Source of the DNA: Thermocrispum agreste DSM 44070
GTDB taxonomy: Bacteria; Actinomycetota; Actinomycetes; Mycobacteriales; Pseudonocardiaceae
Direction: 5' to 3'
Assembly: GCF_000427905.1 (NCBI RefSeq)
Contig: NZ_KE386604.1
Location: 610,648-674,647 of the forward strand
Length of the DNA: 64,000 bases
A program made the translations under genes and the position numbers. Numbering within the stretch: position 1 is the stretch's first letter; each line of letters starts with the position of its first letter. This document shows positions 18,521-29,885 of this stretch, in pieces. The notes beneath the pieces were generated by a model, which saw only the letters and a program-made list of their open reading frames with translations, was not told where the DNA came from and did no database searches.

Positions 18521-18599
18521 CGGCTGGGTTCGGTGGTGTCGGGCCGGGTCGGTGGGTGCCGTACTGAGCGCGGCAGGGTCGGACGGTCACGCCTGTGGG
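18521..18599. repeat. 79-bp direct repeat, copy B
   Basis: Second copy of the repeat at 18292-18370, differing mainly in the GGCCGGGTCGGTGGGTGCC part. The two copies flank a less conserved stretch that includes the ATCGGCATGTGTCCGG element. Confidence 0.85.
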
Positions 18600-18718
18600 T
18601 ATGGAGCCGCCAGTGCCGGGACGGCTCGGCAGACCGCGGCAGGCGCTTCACGGCCTCACGTGCCCGGACTGCGCCGGTGTTTCGTCGTCGCCGAGACCCG
18701 CCCAGCCCGTGGCGCTCG

Positions 18719-18747
18719 TTGACGTGGGTCGGCCGAGCGGGTACACC
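18719..18747 (+). promoter_or_regulatory. Candidate rpsL/str operon promoter
   Basis: TTGACG (18719-18724), 17-nt spacer, TACACC (18742-18747). The -35 matches the consensus in five of six positions; the -10 is weaker. It would give a leader of about 300 nt before rpsL. No better pair was seen nearer to the gene. Confidence 0.4.
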
Positions 18748-19061
18748 TTGAAGTACAAGGAGGCGGTGGCTGGCGCCGTGCGCGGTCGGATGCGCCAAGA
18801 CCACCCCCGATTGTGGAGCCTGAAAACAGGCGAGTATCTTTGACGTCTGTGCCCGACGTTGTCGGGCTGCTCCGTGTGCTCGTCATACACGTTGCCAGCA
18901 ACGTGTCCGGCCAGGCGGAGCGACAATCCTCGGCCAACCCGATGGAGCAGTTGCAGGGCTTGTGTGCCTTGTCGCCGGGCGACACGCCCGACCTCGGGGA
19001 CCGGGCGAGACGAAGACAAGACAGACGCGAGCAGTAGCAACACGAGAAGAAAGCTGGTCCA

Positions 19062-19436
19062 TTGCCCACGATCCAGCAGCTGGTCCGGAAGGGCCGCCAG
19101 GACAAGGCCGCCAAGCAGAAGACCGCGGCGCTGAAGGGGAGCCCCCAGCGGCGCGGCGTCTGCACGCGCGTGTACACCACGACCCCGAAGAAGCCGAACT
19201 CGGCGCTGCGCAAGGTCGCTCGCGTGAAGCTGACCAGCGGCATCGAGGTCACTGCCTACATCCCCGGCGAAGGCCACAACCTGCAGGAGCACTCGATGGT
19301 GCTCGTGCGTGGCGGCCGGGTGAAGGACCTCCCCGGTGTTCGCTACAAGATCATCCGCGGCGCACTCGACACGCAGGGCGTGAAGAACCGCAAGCAGGCG
19401 CGCAGCCGGTACGGCGCGAAGAAGGAGAAGGGCTGA
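19062..19436 (+). CDS. rpsL: 30S ribosomal protein S12
   Basis: 124 residues starting at a TTG ([12 protein letters not shown]), which fits family alignment and has GAAAG upstream. S12 sits at the decoding centre. The conserved PNSALRK loop and K43 and K88 are present in the wild-type, streptomycin-sensitive state, and D89 is the residue methylthiolated in many bacteria. First gene of the str operon; its stop overlaps the rpsG ATG by one base. Confidence 0.98.
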   Translation: MPTIQQLVRKGRQDKAAKQKTAALKGSPQRRGVCTRVYTTTPKKPNSALRKVARVKLTSGIEVTAYIPGEGHNLQEHSMVLVRGGRVKDLPGVRYKIIRGALDTQGVKNRKQARSRYGAKKEKG

Positions 19437-19906
19437 TGCCTCGTAAGGGACCGGCCCCCAAACGGCCAGTGATCAACGACCCGGTTTACGACTCCCCGTT
19501 GGTCAGCCAGCTGATCAACAAGGTGCTCAAGGACGGCAAGCGCTCGCTCGCCGAGCGCATCGTCTACCAGGCGCTGGAGGGCTGCCGGGAGAAGACCGGT
19601 ACCGACCCGGTGGTGACCCTCAAGCGGGCGCTGGACAACGTCAAGCCGTCCATCGAGGTGAAGAGCCGCCGCGTGGGTGGCGCCACCTACCAGGTGCCGA
19701 TCGAGGTCAAGCCGGGGCGTGCCACCACGCTGGCGCTGCGCTGGATCGTGACGTACGCGCGGGCGCGCCGCGAGAAGACGATGGTCGAGCGGCTGCAGAA
19801 CGAGTTGCTGGACGCCAGCAACGGTCTTGGCGCGAGCGTGAAGCGGCGCGAAGACACCCACAAGATGGCCGAATCGAACAAGGCGTTCGCGCACTACCGC
19901 TGGTGA
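19436..19906 (+). CDS. rpsG: 30S ribosomal protein S7
   Basis: 156 residues ([18 protein letters not shown]...), the usual length. S7 nucleates assembly of the 30S head and contacts E-site tRNA; the beta-hairpin segment [15 protein letters not shown] is visible. In enterobacteria S7 represses this operon by binding its own mRNA; no matching structure was identified here. It ends 70 nt before fusA. Confidence 0.98.
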   Translation: MPRKGPAPKRPVINDPVYDSPLVSQLINKVLKDGKRSLAERIVYQALEGCREKTGTDPVVTLKRALDNVKPSIEVKSRRVGGATYQVPIEVKPGRATTLALRWIVTYARARREKTMVERLQNELLDASNGLGASVKRREDTHKMAESNKAFAHYRW

Positions 19907-19976
19907 CGGCCGGCACCGGCCCGCGCCCACCCGCGTAGGTCGGAACCCACACGCTTACCGACAAGGGGTTTTTTCG

Positions 19977-22082
19977 ATGGCACGCGACGTGCTGACCGAC
20001 CTGAGCAAGGTCCGCAACATCGGCATCATGGCGCACATCGATGCCGGCAAGACCACGACCACCGAGCGGATCCTGTTCTACACCGGCATCAACTACAAGA
20101 TCGGCGAGGTGCACGACGGCGCCGCGACGATGGACTGGATGGAGGAGGAGCAGAAGCGAGGGATCACCATCACCTCGGCTGCTACCACCTGCTTCTGGAA
20201 CGACCACCAGATCAACCTCGTCGACACCCCCGGCCACGTCGACTTCACCGTCGAGGTGGAGCGCAACCTGCGCGTGTTGGACGGCGCGGTCGCGGTGTTC
20301 GACGGCAAGGAGGGGGTCGAGCCGCAGTCCGAGCAGGTCTGGCGCCAGGCGGACAAGTACAACGTGCCGCGCATCTGCTTCATCAACAAGATGGACAAGC
20401 TGGGCGCGGACTTCTTCTTCTCGGTGCGGACCATCCAGGAGCGGCTGGCCGCCCGTCCGCTGGTGATCCAGCTGCCGATCGGCGCGGAGAACGACTTCCA
20501 GGGTGTCATCGACCTGGTCGAGATGCGCGCGCTGACCTGGCGCGGTGAGGTCCGCAAGGGCCAGGACTACGAGATCGAGGAGATCCCGGCGGAGCTGGCC
20601 GAGCAGGCCGCCGAGTACCGGGAGCAGCTCATCGAGGCGGTCGCCGAGACCGACGACGAGCTGATGGAGAAGTACTTCGGCGGCGAGGAGCTGACGCCCG
20701 CCGAGATCAAGCGCGGCATCCGCAAGCTCACCATCGCGCAAGAGGTCTACCCGGTGCTGTGCGGCTCGGCGTTCAAGAACAAGGGCGTGCAGCCGATGCT
20801 GGACGCGGTGATCGACTACCTGCCGTCGCCGCTGGACATCCCCAGCATCGAGGGCGTGCTGCAGGACGGTGAGACGCCGGCGAGCCGCAAGCCGTCGAGC
20901 GACGAGCCGTTCGCCGCGCTCGCGTTCAAGATCATGTCGCACCCGTACTTCGGCAAGCTCACCTACATCCGGGTCTACTCGGGCCAGATCGACTCGGGTG
21001 CCTCGGTCGTCAACGCGACCAAGGACCGCAAGGAGCGCATCGGGAAGATGTTCCAGATGCACTCCAACAAGGAGAACCCGGTCGACATCGCCAGGGCCGG
21101 CCACATCTACGCGGTGCAGGGCCTGAAGGACACCACCACCGGCGACACGCTGGCCGACCCGCAGAACCCGATCGTGCTCGAGTCGATGACGTTCCCCGAG
21201 CCGGTCATCGAGGTGGCGATCGAGCCGAAGACGAAAGCCGACCAGGACAAGCTGTCCACGGCGATTCAGAAGCTGGCCGAAGAGGATCCGACGTTCCAGG
21301 TCAAGCAGGACGAGGAGACCGGCCAGACGATCATCTCGGGGATGGGCGAGCTGCACCTCGAGGTGCTGGTGAACCGGATGAAGTCCGACTTCAAGGTCGA
21401 GGCGAACATCGGTAAGCCGCAGGTCGCCTACCGCGAGACGATCCGCAAGACCGTGGAGCGGTACGAGTACACGCACAAGAAGCAGACCGGTGGTGCCGGG
21501 CAGTTCGCGCGGGTCATCATCTCGCTCGAGCCGCTGGACACCTCGTCCGCGGACGGTGCGCTGTACGAGTTCGACAACAAGGTCACCGGTGGCCGCATCC
21601 CGAAGGAGTACATCCCGTCGGTGGACGCCGGTGTGCAGGACGCCATGCAGTACGGCGTGCTGGCCGGATACCCGCTGGTCGGGTTGAAGGTGACCCTGTT
21701 GGACGGTGCGTACCACGAGGTCGACTCTTCGGAGATGGCCTTCAAGGTCGCAGGTTCGATGGCCTTGAAAGAGGCCGCGAAGCTGGCGAAGCCGGTGCTG
21801 CTCGAGCCGATGATGGCGGTCGAGGTGACCACGCCCGAGGAGTACATGGGCGACGTCATCGGTGACTTGAACGCCCGTCGTGGTCAGATCCAGGCCATGG
21901 ACGAGCGCGCGGGCGTCCGTGTCGTGAGGGCACAGGTGCCGCTGTCGGAGATGTTCGGGTACGTGGGCGACCTTCGGTCGAAGACCCAGGGCCGCGCGAA
22001 CTACTCCATGCAATTCGATTCCTACGCCGAGGTTCCGCAGAACGTGGCGAAGGAAATCATCGCGAAGGCGACCGGGGAGTAG
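19977..22082 (+). CDS. fusA: Elongation factor G
   Basis: 701-residue translational GTPase that drives tRNA-mRNA translocation and, with RRF, ribosome recycling. G1 is AHIDAGKT (19-26), switch II is DTPGHVDF and the specificity motif is NKMDK. The remaining domains follow the standard five-domain order without gaps. A good ribosome site (AAGGGG) lies 8-9 nt upstream of the ATG. It is followed 90 nt later by tuf. Confidence 0.98.
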   Translation: MARDVLTDLSKVRNIGIMAHIDAGKTTTTERILFYTGINYKIGEVHDGAATMDWMEEEQKRGITITSAATTCFWNDHQINLVDTPGHVDFTVEVERNLRVLDGAVAVFDGKEGVEPQSEQVWRQADKYNVPRICFINKMDKLGADFFFSVRTIQERLAARPLVIQLPIGAENDFQGVIDLVEMRALTWRGEVRKGQDYEIEEIPAELAEQAAEYREQLIEAVAETDDELMEKYFGGEELTPAEIKRGIRKLTIAQEVYPVLCGSAFKNKGVQPMLDAVIDYLPSPLDIPSIEGVLQDGETPASRKPSSDEPFAALAFKIMSHPYFGKLTYIRVYSGQIDSGASVVNATKDRKERIGKMFQMHSNKENPVDIARAGHIYAVQGLKDTTTGDTLADPQNPIVLESMTFPEPVIEVAIEPKTKADQDKLSTAIQKLAEEDPTFQVKQDEETGQTIISGMGELHLEVLVNRMKSDFKVEANIGKPQVAYRETIRKTVERYEYTHKKQTGGAGQFARVIISLEPLDTSSADGALYEFDNKVTGGRIPKEYIPSVDAGVQDAMQYGVLAGYPLVGLKVTLLDGAYHEVDSSEMAFKVAGSMALKEAAKLAKPVLLEPMMAVEVTTPEEYMGDVIGDLNARRGQIQAMDERAGVRVVRAQVPLSEMFGYVGDLRSKTQGRANYSMQFDSYAEVPQNVAKEIIAKATGE

Positions 22083-22172
22083 TCCCCGCCGCCCGCGGGC
22101 ATGGGGTCTCCCCAGGGTCCGCACTACGACCAAAAGCAACGCAAGTCGAAAACAGTCCAGGAGGACATTCCA

Positions 22173-23366
<1,194 letters not shown>

Positions 23367-23373
23367 TTTCCCG

Positions 23374-23449
23374 GCTGAGGCGGTCGCTGCGCTGACGCGA
23401 ACGGCATCCGTGCTCGGAAGCGTTCGCGGAAGGCGGTGACCGCCTCAGC
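23374..23449 (+). terminator. Nested hairpin after tuf
   Basis: Outer perfect 12-bp stem GCTGAGGCGGTC (23374-23385) with GACCGCCTCAGC (23438-23449), and an inner perfect 8-bp stem CGCGAACG (23396-23403) with CGTTCGCG (23421-23428). It starts 8 nt after the tuf stop. No T-tract. Probably ends the str operon or marks an RNA-processing site. Confidence 0.7.
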
Positions 23450-23778
23450 GCGCTGGGGGCCGGTTTCACCGTGCTGGCCAGGCCAAACCGCCCCCCGGTG
23501 TGCGGGCGTGAAATCGCCTGTGCAACACTAGACGGGTTGCTCGACGTGGGAGCGGCCGATTGTGCAAATCGGCCGCTCCGGCGTGAGTACCTGCCAAGGG
23601 ATTGCGGCTGATCCGCAAGCCATTGGGCCGCTGCATCGGCGGCCCGCGCAACAAGACCACCCGCAACGACGACTGTTGTGCCCCGGTCTGTGTCCCACAA
23701 GCGCGACACACCCGACCGCGTGGACCGGAGCGCAAGCCGTTGACCAGCGGAAACGATACGAAGGAACGGGCTGCCACC
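23450..23778 (+). promoter_or_regulatory. S10 operon upstream and leader region
   Basis: This stretch must hold the S10 promoter, but no convincing -35/-10 pair stands out. It contains a perfect 13-bp hairpin, GGAGCGGCCGATT (23549-23561), 5-nt loop, AATCGGCCGCTCC (23567-23579), then a 6-bp hairpin TTGCGG/CCGCAA at 23602-23618. In E. coli the S10 leader is a target of L4 autoregulation; whether these stems do that here is only a possibility. No protein-coding gene is supported. Confidence 0.5.
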
Positions 23779-24084
23779 ATGGCGGGACAGAAGATCCGCA
23801 TCCGGCTGAAGGCCTACGACCACGAGGCCATCGACTCGAGTGCGCGCAAGATCGTGGAGACGGTCACGCGCACCGGGGCGAGCGTGGTCGGGCCGGTGCC
23901 GTTGCCGACCGAGAAGAACGTCTACTGCGTCATCCGCTCGCCGCACAAGTACAAGGACTCGCGCGAGCACTTCGAGATGCGTACGCACAAGCGGCTGATC
24001 GACATCGTCGACCCGACGCCGAAGACGGTCGACGCGCTGATGCGCATCGACCTGCCCGCCAGCGTCGACGTGAACATCCAGTGA
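23779..24084 (+). CDS. rpsJ: 30S ribosomal protein S10
   Basis: 101 residues, [19 protein letters not shown]..., standard length. S10 is part of the 30S head and also the NusE partner of NusB in antitermination. First gene of the S10 operon, preceded by GAAGGAACGGG. Followed 13 nt later by rplC. Confidence 0.98.
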   Translation: MAGQKIRIRLKAYDHEAIDSSARKIVETVTRTGASVVGPVPLPTEKNVYCVIRSPHKYKDSREHFEMRTHKRLIDIVDPTPKTVDALMRIDLPASVDVNIQ

Positions 24085-24097
24085 GGGCCTCAGCGAC

Positions 24098-24826
24098 ATG
24101 TCTGACAGGCAAGTGAAGGGGATCCTGGGCACCAAGCTCGGTATGACCCAGGTCTTCGACGAGAAGAACCGGGTGGTCCCGGTCACCGTCGTCAAGGCGG
24201 GGCCGAACGTGGTGACCCAGATCCGGACCAAGGACAAGGACGGCTACACCGCGGTGCAGCTGGCCTACGGCGACGTCGACCCGCGCAAGGTGAACAGCCC
24301 GTCGGCGCGTCGCGAGCTGCGCAAGTCCGGTAAGCCCGCGCGCAAGGTGCGCAACTGGGTGGTGAACTCGCCGCTGGCCGGCCACTTCGAGAAGGCGGGA
24401 GTGGCGCCCAAGCGCCACCTGGCCGAGCTGCGCACCACCGACGCGGAGAACTACGAGGTCGGCCAGGAGATCACCGCCGACATCTTCACCGCGGGCAGCA
24501 AGGTCGACGTGACCGGCACCAGCAAGGGCAAGGGCTACGCCGGTGTGATGAAGCGGCACGGCTTCCGCGGCCAGGGGGCCAGCCACGGCAACCAGGCCAA
24601 GCACCGCGCGCCGGGTTCGATCGGTGGCTGCGCCACCCCGGGCCGGGTGTTCAAGGGCATGCGGATGGCCGGCCGGATGGGCCACCAGCGGGTGACCACG
24701 CTCGGCCTGACCGTGCACGACGTCAAGGCCGACGAGGGCCTGCTGCTGATCAAGGGCGCGGTTCCGGGCCCGCGGGGCGGCCTGGTGTTCGTCCGCAGTT
24801 CCGTGAAGGGCGGTGCCGCCGAATGA
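24098..24826 (+). CDS. rplC: 50S ribosomal protein L3, with an extra internal segment
   Basis: 242 residues. L3 binds near the 23S 3' end and reaches the peptidyl transferase centre; the tip loop with [20 protein letters not shown] and the [11 protein letters not shown] segment are intact. It is about 25 residues longer than usual because of a basic insertion around residues 69-93 ([19 protein letters not shown]), flanked by two VNSP copies. The reading frame is continuous, so it looks genuine. Overlaps rplD by 4 nt. Confidence 0.96.
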   Translation: MSDRQVKGILGTKLGMTQVFDEKNRVVPVTVVKAGPNVVTQIRTKDKDGYTAVQLAYGDVDPRKVNSPSARRELRKSGKPARKVRNWVVNSPLAGHFEKAGVAPKRHLAELRTTDAENYEVGQEITADIFTAGSKVDVTGTSKGKGYAGVMKRHGFRGQGASHGNQAKHRAPGSIGGCATPGRVFKGMRMAGRMGHQRVTTLGLTVHDVKADEGLLLIKGAVPGPRGGLVFVRSSVKGGAAE

Positions 24827-25512
24827 CCACCACCGTGGACATCAAGACCCCTGAGGGCAAGAAGTCGGGCACGGTCGAGCTGCCCGCCGAGATCTTCGAC
24901 GTGCAGGCCAACGTGGCGCTGATGCACCAGGTGGTGACGGCGCAGCTAGCCGCGGCTCGGCAGGGCACGCACGACACCAAGACCCGCGGCGAGGTCCGCG
25001 GCGGCGGCAGCAAGCCGTACCGGCAGAAGGGCACCGGCCGGGCCCGCCAGGGCTCCATCCGGGCGCCGCAGTTCGCCGGTGGTGGCGTCGTGCACGGCCC
25101 CACGCCGCGCAAGTACGACCAGCGCACTCCGAAGAAGATGAAGAAGGCCGCGCTGCGCGGTGCCCTCTCCGACCGGGCGCGCGCCGGCCAGGTGCACGTG
25201 GTGACCGAGCTGGTCACCGGGGAGAAGCCGTCGACCAAGGCGGCCAAGGCCGCGCTGGCCGCGGTCACCGACGCGGAGCGGGTGCTGCTCGTGCTGCACC
25301 GCGACGACGAGCTGGGCTTCCTGTCCGCGCGCAACCTGCCGAACGTGCACCTGATCACCCCGGACCAGCTCAACACCTACGACGTGCTGGTCAACGACGA
25401 CGTGGTGTTCACCAAGGCTGCGCTGGACGTGTTCCTCTCCGGCCCGGCCAAGGGCAAGAGCGCCAAGGCCACCGCCCGCTCGAGCGAAGTGGAAGGGCGT
25501 GACGAGCAGTGA
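24823..25512 (+). CDS. rplD: 50S ribosomal protein L4
   Basis: 229 residues. It binds 23S rRNA and extends an arm to the exit tunnel; the loop [20 protein letters not shown] is conserved, the region where macrolide-resistance changes arise in other bacteria. The C-terminal tail is short and charged. In enterobacteria L4 also represses the S10 operon. The start overlaps the rplC stop and the end overlaps rplW. Confidence 0.97.
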   Translation: MTTTVDIKTPEGKKSGTVELPAEIFDVQANVALMHQVVTAQLAAARQGTHDTKTRGEVRGGGSKPYRQKGTGRARQGSIRAPQFAGGGVVHGPTPRKYDQRTPKKMKKAALRGALSDRARAGQVHVVTELVTGEKPSTKAAKAALAAVTDAERVLLVLHRDDELGFLSARNLPNVHLITPDQLNTYDVLVNDDVVFTKAALDVFLSGPAKGKSAKATARSSEVEGRDEQ

Positions 25513-25817
25513 GCGCGATCAGCATCCCGGACTACCGCGACATCCTGATCAAGCCGGTCATCTCGGAGAAGTCCTACGGCTTGCTGGAGGACAAGAAGTA
25601 CACCTTCGAGGTGGCGCCGGACGCGAACAAGACGCAGATCAAGATCGCCGTCGAGAAGATCTTCGACGTCAAGGTCGTCAAGGTGAACACGCTGAACCGG
25701 CCGGGCAAGCGCAAGCGCACCCGGTACGGCTACGGCAAGCGCAAGGACCGTAAGCACGCGATCGTGACGCTGTCGGCGGACAGCAAGCCGATCGAGATCT
25801 TCGGCTCAACGGCGTAG
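25509..25817 (+). CDS. rplW: 50S ribosomal protein L23
   Basis: 102 residues from a GTG overlapping the rplD stop (GTGA). L23 lies at the tunnel exit and docks trigger factor and SRP. The conserved start [17 protein letters not shown] and the [20 protein letters not shown] loop are present. rplB follows after 10 nt. Confidence 0.97.
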   Translation: MSAISIPDYRDILIKPVISEKSYGLLEDKKYTFEVAPDANKTQIKIAVEKIFDVKVVKVNTLNRPGKRKRTRYGYGKRKDRKHAIVTLSADSKPIEIFGSTA

Positions 25818-25827
25818 GGGTTCAACA

Positions 25828-26661
25828 ATGGGTATTCGCAAGTACAAGCCGACGACCCCCGGTCGCCGTGGCGCGAGTGTGGCGGACTTCGCCGAGATCA
25901 CCCGCAGCCGACCGGAGAAGTCGTTGCTGGTGCCGCTGAGCAAGACCGGCGGCCGCAACTCCTCGGGCAAGATCACCACCCGGCACAAGGGTGGCGGTCA
26001 CAAGCGGGCGTACCGGCTGATCGACTTCCGGCGCGCCGACAAGGACGGCGTGCCCGCCAAGGTCGCGCACATCGAGTACGACCCGAACCGGTCCGCCCGG
26101 ATCGCGCTGCTGCACTACGCCGACGGCGAGAAGCGCTACATCATCGCGCCGAACCGGCTCAAGCAAGGCGACGTGGTGGAGTCCGGCCCGTCCGCGGACA
26201 TCAAGCCGGGCAACAACCTGCCGCTGCGCAACATCCCGGTCGGCACGGTGGTGCACGCCATCGAGCTGCGCCCGGGTGGCGGCGCCAAGATCGCCCGGGC
26301 CGCGGGCGCCAGCGTGCAGCTGGTGGCCAAGGAGGGCCCGTACGCGCAGCTGCGCATGCCGTCCGGCGAGATCCGGAACGTGGACGTGCGCAACCGGGCC
26401 ACGGTCGGTGAGGTCGGCAACGCCGACCACGCCAACATCAACTGGGGCAAGGCCGGCCGCAACCGGTGGCGCGGCAAGCGCCCGAGCGTCCGCGGTGTCG
26501 TGATGAACCCGGTGGACCACCCGCACGGTGGTGGTGAGGGCCGTACCTCCGGTGGCCGTCACCCGGTGAACCCGAACGGCAAGCCGGAAGGGCGTACTCG
26601 CCGCCGCAAGCCGTCCGACCGCATGATCGTTCGCCGTCGTAAGACCGGTAAGCGTCGCTGA
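25828..26661 (+). CDS. rplB: 50S ribosomal protein L2
   Basis: 277 residues. Needed for subunit joining and peptidyl transferase assembly. The [11 protein letters not shown] segment with the conserved histidine at about 231 is present, as is the basic C-terminus [23 protein letters not shown] is a typical actinobacterial start. rpsS follows after 20 nt with its own AGGAGGAAGG site. Confidence 0.98.
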   Translation: MGIRKYKPTTPGRRGASVADFAEITRSRPEKSLLVPLSKTGGRNSSGKITTRHKGGGHKRAYRLIDFRRADKDGVPAKVAHIEYDPNRSARIALLHYADGEKRYIIAPNRLKQGDVVESGPSADIKPGNNLPLRNIPVGTVVHAIELRPGGGAKIARAAGASVQLVAKEGPYAQLRMPSGEIRNVDVRNRATVGEVGNADHANINWGKAGRNRWRGKRPSVRGVVMNPVDHPHGGGEGRTSGGRHPVNPNGKPEGRTRRRKPSDRMIVRRRKTGKRR

Positions 26662-26681
26662 GCAGGAGGAAGGAGTTCGAG

Positions 26682-26963
26682 ATGCCACGCAGCCTGAAAA
26701 AGGGCCCGTTCGTGGACGACCACCTGCTCAAGAAGGTGGACGCGCTGAACGAGGCGAACAAGAAGACGGTGATCAAGACCTGGTCCCGCCGGTCGACGAT
26801 CATACCGGACATGATCGGCCACACCATCGCGGTGCACGACGGCCGCAAGCACGTGCCGGTGTACATCACCGAGCACATGGTGGGGCACAAGCTCGGCGAG
26901 TTCGCCCCGACCAGGACCTTCAAGGGTCACGTGAAAGAAGACCGCAAGTCGCGTAGGCGCTAA
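26682..26963 (+). CDS. rpsS: 30S ribosomal protein S19
   Basis: 93 residues, [18 protein letters not shown]..., standard. It forms a complex with S13 in the 30S head and contacts the A/P-site tRNAs. The [16 protein letters not shown] segment is conserved. Strong AGGAGG-like ribosome site upstream. Confidence 0.98.
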   Translation: MPRSLKKGPFVDDHLLKKVDALNEANKKTVIKTWSRRSTIIPDMIGHTIAVHDGRKHVPVYITEHMVGHKLGEFAPTRTFKGHVKEDRKSRRR

Positions 26964-26981
26964 GAGGGATTGGAAGCAACG

Positions 26982-27386
26982 ATGAACGCCCCAACGAACG
27001 CGGCCGAGGCGCAGGAGCTGCCGACGGCTGTCGCGCGGGCTCGTTTCGTCCGGGATTCGCCGACGAAGGTGCGCCGGGTGATCGAGCTGATCAAGGGCCG
27101 CAGCGTCGCCGACGCCCTGGCGGTCCTGAAGTACGCGCCGCAGGCGGCCAGCTACCAGCTGGCGAAGGTCATCCAGAGCGCCGCGGCGAACGCCGAGAAC
27201 AACCTCGGGCTCGACCCGGAGACCCTGTGGTTGAAGAGCGTGACGGCCGACGAGGGTCCGACCCTGAAGCGGATTCGCCCGCGTGCGCAGGGCCGTGCGT
27301 ACCGGATCCGCAAGCGGACCAGCCACATCACGGTGGTTGTCGAGTCCCGACCGAAGCAGGCTAAGAAGAAGGCAGGTGGCCGGTAG
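26982..27386 (+). CDS. rplV: 50S ribosomal protein L22
   Basis: 134 residues from the ATG at 26982 (a TTG at 26970 is in frame but less likely). It contributes a hairpin to the exit tunnel ([21 protein letters not shown]); macrolide-resistance changes map to this loop in other species. The lysine-rich C-terminus is typical. Its TAG overlaps the GTG start of rpsC. Confidence 0.97.
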   Translation: MNAPTNAAEAQELPTAVARARFVRDSPTKVRRVIELIKGRSVADALAVLKYAPQAASYQLAKVIQSAAANAENNLGLDPETLWLKSVTADEGPTLKRIRPRAQGRAYRIRKRTSHITVVVESRPKQAKKKAGGR

Positions 27387-28225
27387 TGGGCCAGAAGATC
27401 AACCCGCACGGTTTCCGGCTCGGCATCACCACCGGCTGGAAGTCGCGCTGGTACGCCGACAAGCAGTACGCCGAGTACGTCGGTGAGGACGTCAAGATCC
27501 GCGACCTGCTGACCGCGGGCATGGAGCGGGCAGGCATCTCCAAGGTGGAGATCGAGCGGACCCGCGACCGCGTCCGGGTGGACATCCACACCGCGCGGCC
27601 GGGCATCGTGATCGGCCGCCGCGGCGCGGAGGCCGACCGGATCCGTGCCTCGCTGGAGAAGCTCACCGGCAAGCAGGTGCAGCTGAACATCCTCGAGGTG
27701 AAGAACCCCGAGGCGGACGCCCAGCTGGTGGCGCAGGGCATCGCCGAGCAGCTGTCCAACCGTGTCGCGTTCCGCCGCGCCATGCGCAAGGCGATCCAGA
27801 CGTCGATGCGGTCGCCGCTGGTCAAGGGCATCAAGGTGCAGTGCTCCGGGCGCCTCGGCGGCGCCGAGATGTCCCGGTCGGAGCACTACCGGGACGGCCG
27901 GGTGCCGCTGCAGACGATGCGTGCCGACATGGACTACGGGTTCTTCGAGGCCCGCACCACGTTCGGCCGGATCGGCGTGAAGGTGTGGATCTACAAGGGC
28001 GATCTCGTCGGCGGGCTGAAGGCCAAGGCCGAACGTGAGGCGCAGGCGGCCGAGCGTGCCCAGCGGCGGGAGCGCCCGTCGCGGCGCAGGCCCGCGCCTG
28101 CCGCGGCACCTGCCCAGGCGCAGGCGGCGCAGGCTGCCGACAGCCAGAAGGCCGACAGTGCCGCCGCCGAGGCTGCTGCGCCCGCAGCGGCGGAGCCGGC
28201 GGCTGAGAAGAAGACGGAGGGCTGA
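27386..28225 (+). CDS. rpsC: 30S ribosomal protein S3
   Basis: 279 residues from the GTG overlapping the rplV stop. It has an N-terminal KH domain with the GxxG loop ([14 protein letters not shown]) and the C-terminal domain with [17 protein letters not shown]; it helps unwind mRNA at the entry site. About 60 C-terminal residues form an Ala/Pro/Gln-rich tail ending EKKTEG, an extension common in high-GC actinobacteria and probably disordered. Confidence 0.98.
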   Translation: MGQKINPHGFRLGITTGWKSRWYADKQYAEYVGEDVKIRDLLTAGMERAGISKVEIERTRDRVRVDIHTARPGIVIGRRGAEADRIRASLEKLTGKQVQLNILEVKNPEADAQLVAQGIAEQLSNRVAFRRAMRKAIQTSMRSPLVKGIKVQCSGRLGGAEMSRSEHYRDGRVPLQTMRADMDYGFFEARTTFGRIGVKVWIYKGDLVGGLKAKAEREAQAAERAQRRERPSRRRPAPAAAPAQAQAAQAADSQKADSAAAEAAAPAAAEPAAEKKTEG

Positions 28226-28228
28226 GCC

Positions 28229-28648
28229 ATGCTGATTCCGCGCAAGGTGGCTCACCGCAAGCAGCACCACCCGCGGCGCAAGGGTATGGCCAAGGGCGGC
28301 ACGAAGGTGCACTTCGGCGAGTACGGCATCCAGGCTCTGGAGCACGCGTACGTCACCAACCGGCAGATCGAGGCCGCGCGTATCGCCATGACCAGGCACA
28401 TCAAGCGTGGCGGCAAGATCTGGATCAACATCTTCCCCGACCGCCCGCTGACCAAGAAGCCCGCCGAGACCCGTATGGGTTCCGGTAAGGGTTCGCCGGA
28501 GTGGTGGGTGGCCAACGTCAAGCCGGGCCGGGTCATGTTCGAGATGACCTACCCGAACGAGGCGGTGGCCCGCGAGGCGCTGCGTCGGGCGATCCACAAG
28601 CTGCCGATGAAGTGCCGCATCGTTTCTCGGGAAGGAAGTGAGTTCTGA
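28229..28648 (+). CDS. rplP: 50S ribosomal protein L16
   Basis: 139 residues, [19 protein letters not shown].... L16 positions A-site tRNA and helps assemble the peptidyl transferase centre. The [19 protein letters not shown] loop is intact. The next gene, rpmC, begins immediately after its stop. Confidence 0.98.
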   Translation: MLIPRKVAHRKQHHPRRKGMAKGGTKVHFGEYGIQALEHAYVTNRQIEAARIAMTRHIKRGGKIWINIFPDRPLTKKPAETRMGSGKGSPEWWVANVKPGRVMFEMTYPNEAVAREALRRAIHKLPMKCRIVSREGSEF

Positions 28649-28900
28649 ATGGCCGCAGGAACGTCTGCGTCCGAGCTGCGTGAGCTCACCACCGAGGAGC
28701 TGGTGCTCCGTCTGAAGGAGGCCAAGGAGGAGCTGTTCAACCTGCGCTTCCAGATGGCCACCGGTCAGTTGGAGAACAACCGCAGGCTGCGGACGGTCCG
28801 CTCGGACATCGCCAGGATCTACACGGTGATGCGCGAGCGCGAGCTCGGTCTGTCGGTCGCCCCGGAAGATGACGAGGTCGGAGAGGAAGCGAAGGCATGA
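28649..28900 (+). CDS. rpmC: 50S ribosomal protein L29
   Basis: 83 residues. A helical-hairpin protein next to L23 at the tunnel exit; the core [20 protein letters not shown] and [15 protein letters not shown] is clear. It starts with no gap after rplP and its stop overlaps the rpsQ ATG by 4 nt. Confidence 0.97.
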   Translation: MAAGTSASELRELTTEELVLRLKEAKEELFNLRFQMATGQLENNRRLRTVRSDIARIYTVMRERELGLSVAPEDDEVGEEAKA

Positions 28901-29202
28901 GCGACAAGGCGGAGGCGGTCGCCAAGCAGCCTGTGCAGAACCCGGCCTCGGGCCGGAACTTCCGCAAGGTGCGTGAGGGCTACGTCGTGTCCGACCGGAT
29001 GGACAAGACCATCGTGGTCGAACTCGAGGACCGCAAGAAGCACCCGCTGTACGGCAAGATCGTGCGCTCGACCAAGAAGGTCAAGGCGCACGACGAGGAG
29101 AACACCGCGGGCATCGGCGACCGCGTCGTGATCATGGAGACCCGCCCGCTGTCGGCCACCAAGCGCTGGCGGCTGGTGAAGATCGTGGAGAAGGCGAAAT
29201 GA
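28897..29202 (+). CDS. rpsQ: 30S ribosomal protein S17
   Basis: 101 residues, an OB-fold primary 16S-binding protein. The core begins [21 protein letters not shown] ~20-residue N-terminal extension ([19 protein letters not shown]) precedes it, as in other actinobacteria. Overlaps both neighbours by 4 nt. Confidence 0.97.
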   Translation: MSDKAEAVAKQPVQNPASGRNFRKVREGYVVSDRMDKTIVVELEDRKKHPLYGKIVRSTKKVKAHDEENTAGIGDRVVIMETRPLSATKRWRLVKIVEKAK

Positions 29203-29570
29203 TTCAGCAGGAGTCACGGCTGCGGGTCGCCGACAACACGGGTGCCAAGGAGATCCTGACCATCCGCGTGCTCGGTGGTTCCGGCCGCCGGTACGCGAGC
29301 ATCGGCGACATCATCGTGGCCACGGTCAAGGACGCCATCCCTGGCGCCAACGTGAAGAAGGGCGACGTGGTGCGCGCGGTCGTGGTGCGTACCAAGAAGG
29401 AAAAGCGTCGTCCGGACGGCTCGTACATCAGGTTCGACGAGAACGCCGCGGTGCTCATCCGCAACAACGACAACGAGCCGCGCGGCACCCGTATCTTCGG
29501 CCCGGTCGGCCGCGAGCTGCGAGACCGTAAGTTCATGAAGATCATCTCGCTGGCACCGGAGGTGCTGTAG
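29199..29570 (+). CDS. rplN: 50S ribosomal protein L14
   Basis: 123 residues, [20 protein letters not shown].... It forms an intersubunit bridge with 16S helix 44 and is where RsfS binds to silence ribosomes. First gene of what is the spc operon in E. coli; here it is joined to rpsQ by a 4-nt overlap, so S10 and spc are probably one transcript. Confidence 0.98.
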   Translation: MIQQESRLRVADNTGAKEILTIRVLGGSGRRYASIGDIIVATVKDAIPGANVKKGDVVRAVVVRTKKEKRRPDGSYIRFDENAAVLIRNNDNEPRGTRIFGPVGRELRDRKFMKIISLAPEVL

Positions 29571-29885
29571 ATGAAGATCAAGAAGGGCGACACGGTTCTC
29601 GTCATCTCCGGCAAGGACAAGGGCGCCAAGGGCAAGGTCATCCAGGCCTTCCCGCGCGAGAACAAGGTGATCGTGGAAGGCGTGAACCGGGTCAAGAAGC
29701 ACACGCGCATCAGCCAGACCCAGCGCGGTGGGCAGACCGGCGGCATCATCACCCAGGAGGCGAAGATCCACGTCTCCAACGTGATGCTGGTGGACTCCAA
29801 CGGCAAGCCCACGCGCGTCGGTTACCGCTTCACCGAGGACGGCAAGAAGGTGCGCATCGCCCGGACCACCGGTGAGGAAATCTGA
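29571..29885 (+). CDS. rplX: 50S ribosomal protein L24
   Basis: 104 residues with a KOW motif at the N-terminus ([20 protein letters not shown]). One of the first proteins to bind 23S rRNA. It starts directly after the rplN stop and overlaps rplE by one base. Confidence 0.98.
   Translation: MKIKKGDTVLVISGKDKGAKGKVIQAFPRENKVIVEGVNRVKKHTRISQTQRGGQTGGIITQEAKIHVSNVMLVDSNGKPTRVGYRFTEDGKKVRIARTTGEEI

Larger units (their letters stand above)
18078..19061. other. Intergenic region before the str operon (no gene seen)
   Basis: About 980 bp between the divergent EbfC-like gene and rpsL. It is G-rich on the plus strand and holds a 79-bp imperfect direct repeat (18292-18370 and 18521-18599), a shorter repeat GGGGATCGGCATGTGTCCGG (18276 and 18402 areas), and the probable rpsL promoter at 18719. 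Open frames here look like translated repeat and have no family resemblance. No tRNA or other RNA gene was recognised. Confidence 0.7.

Noticed and set aside
18107-18843. Open frames in the repeat region before rpsL
   Set aside because: They consist of translated direct repeats, occur on both strands and lack ribosome sites or homology.
23602-23778. In-frame extension of rpsJ (59 codons) as a possible leader peptide
   Set aside because: Starts at TTG inside a hairpin, has no family resemblance, and the rpsJ ATG has a good ribosome site.
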